Of a stretch of 10,696 nucleotides of DNA, positions 6,309 through 10,696 are shown one piece after another; the first letter of the stretch is position 1, and the number at the start of each line of letters is the position of its first letter. This DNA comes from Pyrinomonadaceae bacterium. GTDB lineage: Bacteria; Acidobacteriota; Blastocatellia; Pyrinomonadales; Pyrinomonadaceae. The position numbers were made by a program, and so were the translations under genes. The notes under the pieces are model-generated. The model made no database searches. It saw only the letters and a program-made list of their open reading frames with translations, and was not told where the DNA came from. The DNA is taken from positions 1 to 10,696 of the forward strand of contig JACCRA010000347.1 in NCBI GenBank assembly GCA_013813825.1, given 5' to 3'.

Positions 6309-7259
6309 ATGAGCGCCACCGCGCAATTGACCGATACACCACACACAAGGACGCGCGAGCAGGGGCGTATTCTGCTTGTCGCCGACGACTCGACCTCTGC
6401 CTGCTACCGCGAACCGTTAGAGCAGGCCGGCTTTGCGGTGGTCGGGGTTTCTAAAGGCGTGGCCGCGATGGTGGAACTCAGGCGGACGCGCCCGCACATC
6501 GTTATTGCCAGCACGCATTTAACAGGCGTCAGCGCCGAAGAGTTGGCACGCATGATCGCGCAGGCACAGAGCAGCGTGCCGCTCGTCTTCATTGGCGCTG
6601 AACAATCGTCGTGCGTCCGCCGCGCTGCCGCGTTGGCCGCCGGCGCGTTCGATTATTTTCAACTGCCGGCCGAGTTGAACGTGCTGCTGCCGAGCATCTC
6701 CAAGCTGGTGAAACTTCAGCAGACGATTAACCGCCTGCGCGCCGAGGCCGACCGTGATTATTTGACCGGACTATCGAACCGCCGCCGCTTCCGCAACGCC
6801 CTCGGTCAGGAAGTAGAACGCTGGCGGCGCTATCAGATTCCCTGCGGCCTGCTGATCATCGACATCGATCACTTGAAACTGATCAACGACACGCACGGCC
6901 ACTCGGCCGGCGACATCGCGATCCGCCATGTCGCCAGTTCGCTAACGGAGATGTCGCGCGACAACGACACGTCGGCGCGCCTCGGCGGTGAGGAGTTCGC
7001 GCTACTTTTGGCCGGGGCGGACGAGACTAAATCTTACGCCGCCGCCGAACGTCTCCGCGAAGTTGTCTCGGCGACAGTGATTGAGCCGGCCGGGCGGATC
7101 ACGATCAGCATCGGCGTTGCCTCGTGTCCGGCGCAGGCGGTGAGCGAGCGCGCACTCTACGCCGCCACCGACGCCGCGCTCTACCGTGCCAAGGGCGACG
7201 GCCGTAACCGCGTCTGTATCGCGCCATCGCTCAATTCGCCCGCGCCTCCGGTGTTATAA
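6309..7259 (+). CDS. Diguanylate cyclase (GGDEF) with degenerate receiver domain
   Basis: Predicted cytosolic enzyme that makes cyclic di-GMP from two GTP. It has 316 residues and no membrane segment. Residues 20-135 are a receiver-like fold (RILLVADDS with Asp26 and Asp27, GAFDYF at 112-117), but the phospho-acceptor position reads Ser68 in HIVIASTHL, and the usual Thr and Lys positions read Gly96 and Leu119, so phosphorylation is not expected. A short linker (135-148) leads to DRDYLTGLSNRR (148-159) and the cyclase domain: IDIDHLKLIND (184-194), signature GGEEF (226-230) and inhibitory-site RxxD at Arg217-Asp220, eleven residues across to the signature as in typical enzymes. Metal ligand Asp185 is kept. 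I chose the ATG at 6309 over the TTG at 6306; no Shine-Dalgarno, but T8 (6300-6307) precedes it. It lies 146 bases after trpF and 9 before trpB. Its input signal is unknown. Confidence 0.9.
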   Translation: MSATAQLTDTPHTRTREQGRILLVADDSTSACYREPLEQAGFAVVGVSKGVAAMVELRRTRPHIVIASTHLTGVSAEELARMIAQAQSSVPLVFIGAEQSSCVRRAAALAAGAFDYFQLPAELNVLLPSISKLVKLQQTINRLRAEADRDYLTGLSNRRRFRNALGQEVERWRRYQIPCGLLIIDIDHLKLINDTHGHSAGDIAIRHVASSLTEMSRDNDTSARLGGEEFALLLAGADETKSYAAAERLREVVSATVIEPAGRITISIGVASCPAQAVSERALYAATDAALYRAKGDGRNRVCIAPSLNSPAPPVL

Positions 7260-7260
7260 T
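7252..7260 (+). promoter_or_regulatory. Extended -10 promoter for leaderless trpB
   Basis: TGTTATAAT is a perfect extended -10 element (TGn plus TATAAT). Only eight bases (7261-7268) separate it from the trpB ATG, so transcription should start at or within a base or two of the start codon and give a leaderless mRNA. The cyclase stop codon TAA (7257-7259) is inside the -10 box. No good -35 hexamer is seen, as is allowed for extended -10 promoters. There is no Shine-Dalgarno before trpB. Confidence 0.55.
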
Positions 7261-7268
7261 CCCGGCTT

Positions 7269-8489
7269 ATGCTTGAATCACCTTCACACCAACCCGATCA
7301 ACTCGGACACTGGGGCCGTTACGGCGGTCGCTTCGTGCCGGAAACCCTGATGGCTCCGCTCGAAGAGTTGACCGCCGCTTACGAAACGGCGCGCTCCGAG
7401 CCATCGTTTCAGGCTGAACTGTCCCAATTGCTCCGAGATTTTTCAGGGCGGCCGACTCCGCTGTTCCACGCCGCGCGCCTGACCGCTCACGCCGGAGGCG
7501 CACGCATCTTTCTCAAGCGCGAAGACCTTTCGCACACCGGCTCGCACAAAATTAACAATGCTATCGGGCAGGTGCTGCTGGCGCGGCGGATGGGGAAGCG
7601 GCGGATCATCGCCGAGACCGGAGCCGGGCAGCACGGCGTGGCGACGGCGACGGTCTGCGCCTTGTTCGACCTTAAGTGCGTGATTTATATGGGCGCGGAG
7701 GATGTGCGGCGGCAACGGCTGAACGTCTTTCGGATGCAACTGCTTGGCGCCGAAGTGCGCGAAGTGGAGGCTGGCGCGCGGACACTGAAAGACGCGATTA
7801 ACGAAGCCCTCCGCGATTGGGTAACGAACGTGGCTGACACTTATTACCTCTTGGGGAGCGCGCTTGGTCCCCATCCGTACCCGCTGATGGTGCGCGACTT
7901 CCAGAGCGTCATCGGCCGCGAAGCCCGCGCGCAGTTTTTAGAGCGGGAAGGGCAGTTGCCTGACGCGCTGATGGCCTGCGTCGGCGGCGGCTCTAATTCC
8001 ATCGGCCTGTTTCATCCGTTTCTCGATGATCAAAGTGTCCGCATGATTGGCGTCGAAGCGGGCGGTAGCGGCAACGACTTGGGACAGCACGCGGCGCGTT
8101 TCAACCAAGCGGGCGGCGGACGCCCCGGCGTGTTGCAGGGCACAATGAGCTACGTGCTGCAAGACGAGCGCGGACAGATCGCGCCGACGCATTCCATCTC
8201 CGCCGGCCTCGATTATCCTTCCATTGGGCCGGAGCACGCTTTCCTTCACGATGCCGGCCGCGTCGAATATGTCTCGGTCGCGGATGCCGAGGCGCTGGCG
8301 GCCTTCCGCACGCTGTCAGAGTTGGAAGGCATTATTCCGGCGCTTGAATCGGCGCACGCTGTTGCACACGCTGTGCGCGTGGCGGGCGCGATGGAGCAAG
8401 CTCAATCCGTTCTCGTCAATCTCTCCGGCCGGGGCGACAAAGACGTGCAGAGCGTCGCCGACGCCGGGAGCCACGGAGGCGCGCCGTGA
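7269..8489 (+). CDS. trpB: Tryptophan synthase beta subunit TrpB
   Basis: PLP enzyme that condenses indole, channelled from TrpA, with L-serine. It has 406 residues, the normal size of the TrpA-dependent TrpB1 class. It starts with the typical [13 protein letters not shown] (16-28). [13 protein letters not shown] (89-101) gives the Schiff-base Lys94, ETGAGQHG (116-123) the catalytic Glu116, GGGSNSIG (239-246) binds the PLP phosphate, followed by [13 protein letters not shown] (311-323), [12 protein letters not shown] (353-364) and NLSGRGDKD (384-392), where Ser386 should bond to the pyridine nitrogen. The ATG at 7269 lies next to the extended -10 box. It overlaps trpA by four bases, which fits equal production of the two subunits. 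Confidence 0.97.
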   Translation: MLESPSHQPDQLGHWGRYGGRFVPETLMAPLEELTAAYETARSEPSFQAELSQLLRDFSGRPTPLFHAARLTAHAGGARIFLKREDLSHTGSHKINNAIGQVLLARRMGKRRIIAETGAGQHGVATATVCALFDLKCVIYMGAEDVRRQRLNVFRMQLLGAEVREVEAGARTLKDAINEALRDWVTNVADTYYLLGSALGPHPYPLMVRDFQSVIGREARAQFLEREGQLPDALMACVGGGSNSIGLFHPFLDDQSVRMIGVEAGGSGNDLGQHAARFNQAGGGRPGVLQGTMSYVLQDERGQIAPTHSISAGLDYPSIGPEHAFLHDAGRVEYVSVADAEALAAFRTLSELEGIIPALESAHAVAHAVRVAGAMEQAQSVLVNLSGRGDKDVQSVADAGSHGGAP

Positions 8490-9319
8490 GCCGCATCGCG
8501 GAGACTTTTGCGCGACTCAGAGCGGAAGAGCGTTGCGGCTTCATCCCTTTCATCACCGCCGGCGATCCCGATCTGCAAACCACCCGGCAACTCATCATTG
8601 AACTATCCCGCGCGGGGGCAACGCTCATCGAGCTCGGCGTGCCATTTAGCGATCCGATGGCCGACGGGCCGACTATTCAGAGAGCTTCGGAGCGCGCGCT
8701 GAAAAACGGAGTCAGCGTCGCGGATGTGCTCTCGCTAATCGCGGACGCGAGGCGCGAGACAGACGTGCCCATCATCTTATTCAGCTACTTCAACCCGCTG
8801 CTACAATTCGGTCTCGAACGTCTGTGCGCGAACGCGCGCCGCTCTGGGGTCGATGGCCTGCTTGTCACCGACCTTTCGCCGGAAGAGGCCGGCGCGTTCG
8901 CCGCGATTCTCAGAAAGCACGATCTCGATCTGATCTTTTTGATCGCCCCAACCTCGACTGACGAACGGTTGCGGATGGTGTCAAATTTAGCCAGCGGTTT
9001 CATCTACGCTGTCTCACGGGCCGGGGTGACGGGCGCGCAAAGCGCGGTTAGCCAAGAGGCGAAAAAGCTAGTCGCCCGCGCGCGGCAAATCACCGAATTG
9101 CCCATCGTCGTCGGCTTCGGCATCTCCACGCGTGAGCAGATCGCGGAAGTCTGGCGCTACGCGGACGCGGCGGTTGTCGGCTCCGCCATCGTGGCCGAAA
9201 TCGAGAAGCACGAAAACGCGCCGGATCTCGTCGCCCGCGTCGGCGCTTTCGCGCGTACATTGCTGCCCGGCGGTGGTAGTCGCGACGTTGCCACGATGGC
9301 TAAAGTTTTGCCCGGTTAA
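8486..9319 (+). CDS. trpA: Tryptophan synthase alpha subunit TrpA
   Basis: Cleaves indole-3-glycerol phosphate into indole and glyceraldehyde 3-phosphate and passes indole to TrpB through the complex tunnel. It is a (beta-alpha)8-barrel of 277 residues. PFITAGDPD (21-29) and [19 protein letters not shown] (47-65) place the catalytic Glu49 and Asp60 at the same numbers as in the Salmonella enzyme. SRAGVTGA (near 180) is the mobile loop 6 region, followed by VVGFGIS and VVGSAIV, which form the phosphate site. The start is GTG at 8486, overlapping the trpB stop as GTGA, with GGAGG (8475-8479) six bases upstream, so coupling to trpB is very likely. The tail after LLPGGGSRD is slightly longer than usual. 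Confidence 0.97.
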   Translation: MSRIAETFARLRAEERCGFIPFITAGDPDLQTTRQLIIELSRAGATLIELGVPFSDPMADGPTIQRASERALKNGVSVADVLSLIADARRETDVPIILFSYFNPLLQFGLERLCANARRSGVDGLLVTDLSPEEAGAFAAILRKHDLDLIFLIAPTSTDERLRMVSNLASGFIYAVSRAGVTGAQSAVSQEAKKLVARARQITELPIVVGFGISTREQIAEVWRYADAAVVGSAIVAEIEKHENAPDLVARVGAFARTLLPGGGSRDVATMAKVLPG

Positions 9320-9334
9320 GCGATAAAGTTTTGC
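9301..9334. repeat. 11-bp direct repeat at the trpA end
   Basis: TAAAGTTTTGC occurs at 9301-9311, inside the last trpA codons, and again at 9324-9334, just past the stop. It may reflect a small local duplication at the gene end. Confidence 0.4.
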
Positions 9335-9351
9335 TCGACTATTAAGGCGGC

Positions 9352-9469
9352 CTGGCTTATCCTTACGGCGCTTCGAGCCAACTCAAGGGATGGAACCCTC
9401 TCAGTTCAGTATTAAGCCAGTGAGCCGGGATTCAACCTCACTTCACTGAAAAAAAGTTTGTTGCAGTGA
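9352..9469. other. Chain of inverted repeats in the trpA-recA gap
   Basis: CTGGCTTA (9352-9359) and TAAGCCAG (9413-9420) are exact reverse complements and enclose two small hairpins, GGCgCT/AGCC (9367-9379) and AGGG/CCCT (about 9385-9398). AGTGAG/CTCACT (9419-9442, 12-base loop) follows, and directly next to it TCACTG/CAGTGA (9443-9469, 15-base loop). The A7 tract after the second stem is of the wrong base for a + strand terminator. On RNA this could be a multi-branched structure ending the trp transcript. Short stems like these also occur by chance. Confidence 0.3.
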
Positions 9470-9470
9470 T

Positions 9471-9482
9471 GAAACGCTGTTC
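9471..9482. promoter_or_regulatory. Weak candidate SOS (LexA) box before recA
   Basis: GAAA-CGCT-GTTC matches the Gram-positive type GAAC-N4-GTTC operator at seven of eight fixed bases and lies 20 bases upstream of the recA -10, where LexA would block polymerase. The LexA motif of this lineage is unknown to me, so this is only a candidate. Confidence 0.22.
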
Positions 9483-9499
9483 CATTCTCGCGTCGGGTG

Positions 9500-9508
9500 T
9501 GTTATACT
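9500..9508 (+). promoter_or_regulatory. Extended -10 promoter of recA
   Basis: TGTTATACT is an extended -10 element (TGn plus TATACT, 5 of 6). Transcription would begin near 9515 and give a leader of about 50 bases. It shares 11 of 12 bases with the trpB promoter (TGTTATA, then A or C, then TCCC). The leader holds a small palindrome, TTCC-gttg-GGAA (9517-9528). No clear -35 hexamer is seen. Confidence 0.55.
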
Positions 9509-9555
9509 CCCTCCCGTTCCGTTGGGAAGACATATCAAGCGTGAGAAGAGAGGAC

Positions 9556-9559
9556 GGAG
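9556..9559 (+). promoter_or_regulatory. Ribosome-binding site deciding the recA start
   Basis: GGAG lies six bases before the GTG at 9566 but fifteen before the ATG at 9575. The spacing favours the GTG start. Confidence 0.55.
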
Positions 9560-9565
9560 AAAAGA

Positions 9566-10639
9566 GTGATTGGAATGACTGACAAAGCAGGCGCGGATCG
9601 CGGCAAAGCGGTCGAAGCCGCGCTCCTCAACATCGAAAAGAAATTCGGCAAAGGTTCGATCATGCGTCTCGGCGAGCGTGAGGTCTCGGACATCCCGGCG
9701 ATCTCGACCACGTCGCTCTCGCTCGACGCGGCGATTGGCATCGGCGGCGTCCCGCGCGGTCGCGTCATTGAGATTTACGGCCCGGAAGCGAGCGGCAAGA
9801 CGACGCTGGCGCTGCACATTGTGGCCGAGGCGCAGAAGGCCGGCGGCATCGCGGCCTACATCGACGCCGAGCACGCGATGGACGCCGACTACGCCGGCAA
9901 ACTTGGCGTCAAGATCGACGATCTGCTCATCTCGCAGCCGGATTCCGGCGAGCAGGCGCTGGAGATCACGGAGGCGCTGATCCGCTCGAACGGCGTCGAT
10001 GTCATTGTCATCGACTCGGTGGCGGCGCTCGTCCCGCGCGCGGAGTTGGACGGCGAGATGGGCGACAGCCTGCCGGGCTTGCAAGCCCGCTTGATGTCGC
10101 AAGCGCTGCGTAAGTTGACGGCCATCGTCGCGCAGTCGAACACCTGCCTGATTTTTATCAACCAGATTCGCGAGAAGATCGGCGTCATGTTCGGCTCGCC
10201 CGAAACGACGACCGGTGGGCGGGCGCTGAAGTTTTATTCATCGTTGCGAATGGACATTCGCCGCATCGGCGCGATCAAGGACGGCGACCGCATCGTCGGC
10301 AATCGCACAAGGGTCAAGATCGCGAAGAACAAAGTCGCGCCACCGTTTCGCGAGTGCGAGTTCGACATCATGTACGGCGAAGGCATCTCGCGCGAGGGCG
10401 ACGTGATCGATCTCGGCGTCGCCAACAAAGTCGTCGAGAAGAGCGGGGCTTGGTTCTCCTACAAGGGCGAGCGCCTGGGTCAAGGGCGCGAGAACTCCAA
10501 GCAGACGTTGAAGGACGACCCCGGCCTGCTGCGCCGGATTGAGAATGAAGTGCGCCTCGCGGTCGGCATTCCCGTGGATGAAACCGTCGAAGACGCTTCG
10601 GTTGAAGCGGCGGCGGCTAAGAAAAGCCAGCCGGCTTAA
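9566..10639 (+). CDS. recA: Recombinase RecA
   Basis: ATP-dependent strand-exchange protein that forms filaments on single-stranded DNA and stimulates LexA self-cleavage. It has 357 residues. [11 protein letters not shown] (27-37) is the typical start of the core. Walker A is GPEASGKT (72-79), the catalytic Glu is 102 in DAEHA, Walker B is [10 protein letters not shown] (146-155), loop L1 includes ELDGEMGDS (160-168), [10 protein letters not shown] (197-206) carries the allosteric Gln200, and loop L2 is [17 protein letters not shown] (208-224). The C-terminal domain ends in a short tail that is only weakly acidic. The GTG start is preferred on Shine-Dalgarno spacing; ATG 9575 would remove three residues. 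No recX is in view. It has its own promoter 246 bp after trpA, so it is probably not part of the trp operon. Confidence 0.98.
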   Translation: MIGMTDKAGADRGKAVEAALLNIEKKFGKGSIMRLGEREVSDIPAISTTSLSLDAAIGIGGVPRGRVIEIYGPEASGKTTLALHIVAEAQKAGGIAAYIDAEHAMDADYAGKLGVKIDDLLISQPDSGEQALEITEALIRSNGVDVIVIDSVAALVPRAELDGEMGDSLPGLQARLMSQALRKLTAIVAQSNTCLIFINQIREKIGVMFGSPETTTGGRALKFYSSLRMDIRRIGAIKDGDRIVGNRTRVKIAKNKVAPPFRECEFDIMYGEGISREGDVIDLGVANKVVEKSGAWFSYKGERLGQGRENSKQTLKDDPGLLRRIENEVRLAVGIPVDETVEDASVEAAAAKKSQPA

Positions 10640-10666
10640 TATAGATTGATTCAATTAGCTTGAGCC

Positions 10667-10696
10667 GCCAACGTGGTGCCTTCGCGGCACGTTGGC
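10667..10696 (+). terminator. Hairpin after recA, probable terminator (cut by window edge)
   Basis: GCCAAC (10667-10672) and GTGCC (10676-10680) pair with GGCAC (10686-10690) and GTTGGC (10691-10696): 11 bp around a TTCGC loop, with GTG bulged. A second fold pairs GCCAACGTG with CACGTTGGC directly. The stem is GC-rich and 27 bases past the recA stop, as expected for a terminator, but any T tract lies outside the window. Confidence 0.5.

Noticed and set aside
6185..6454. 89-codon frame overlapping the cyclase start
   Set aside because: It runs off-frame into the cyclase coding region, shows no motif and has no ribosome-binding site.
9352..9450. tRNA or rho-independent terminator after trpA
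   Set aside because: The folded pieces do not form a cloverleaf and there is no standard T-loop. The homopolymer after the stem is A, not T, on the + strand, and on the minus strand the T tract would precede the stem.

Overview
The window is a tryptophan biosynthesis locus of a GC-rich bacterium, followed by recA. All recognisable genes are on the + strand. The order is hisA, trpE, trpG, trpD, trpC, trpF, a diguanylate cyclase gene, trpB, trpA, recA. Every enzyme from chorismate to tryptophan is present as a separate, full-length protein with its key residues. The host cannot be named from the sequence alone. The gene order, the codon character and the odd low-complexity words at gene junctions suggest an Acidobacteriota-like lineage (Blastocatellia is a guess, low confidence).

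Region by region: 1-309 has no convincing gene. It holds a roughly 200-bp segment bounded by a perfect 14-bp inverted repeat (35-48 and 223-236), which looks like a small non-autonomous mobile element, followed by a degenerate repeat and a T8 tract just before hisA. hisA (310-1035) is followed by a 201-bp gap with an inverted repeat, then trpE, trpG and trpD, whose junctions are filled with related CAGTCAG/CTGATTACTG-type words that can fold into imperfect hairpins. trpD and trpC overlap by 4 bases, and so do trpB and trpA. Between trpC and trpF lies a 21-codon mini-ORF with two Trp codons one codon apart (Trp-Leu-Trp), then a 15-bp tandem repeat that abuts the trpF start. The diguanylate cyclase gene sits between trpF and trpB. 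Its receiver domain has lost the phospho-acceptor Asp, but its GGEEF domain and I-site look intact.

TrpE and TrpG make anthranilate from chorismate and glutamine, TrpD adds phosphoribose, TrpF isomerises, TrpC closes the indole ring, and TrpA and TrpB release indole and condense it with serine. HisA performs a chemically parallel isomerisation in histidine synthesis. Its retention beside a true TrpF argues against a bifunctional PriA-type arrangement.

The most notable regulatory features are two near-identical extended -10 promoters (11 of 12 bases shared). One overlaps the stop codon of the cyclase gene and lies 8 bases before the trpB ATG, predicting a leaderless trpBA transcript. The other drives recA with a normal leader and Shine-Dalgarno. 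A chain of inverted repeats fills the trpA-recA gap, and a hairpin that may be the recA terminator ends exactly at the window edge.
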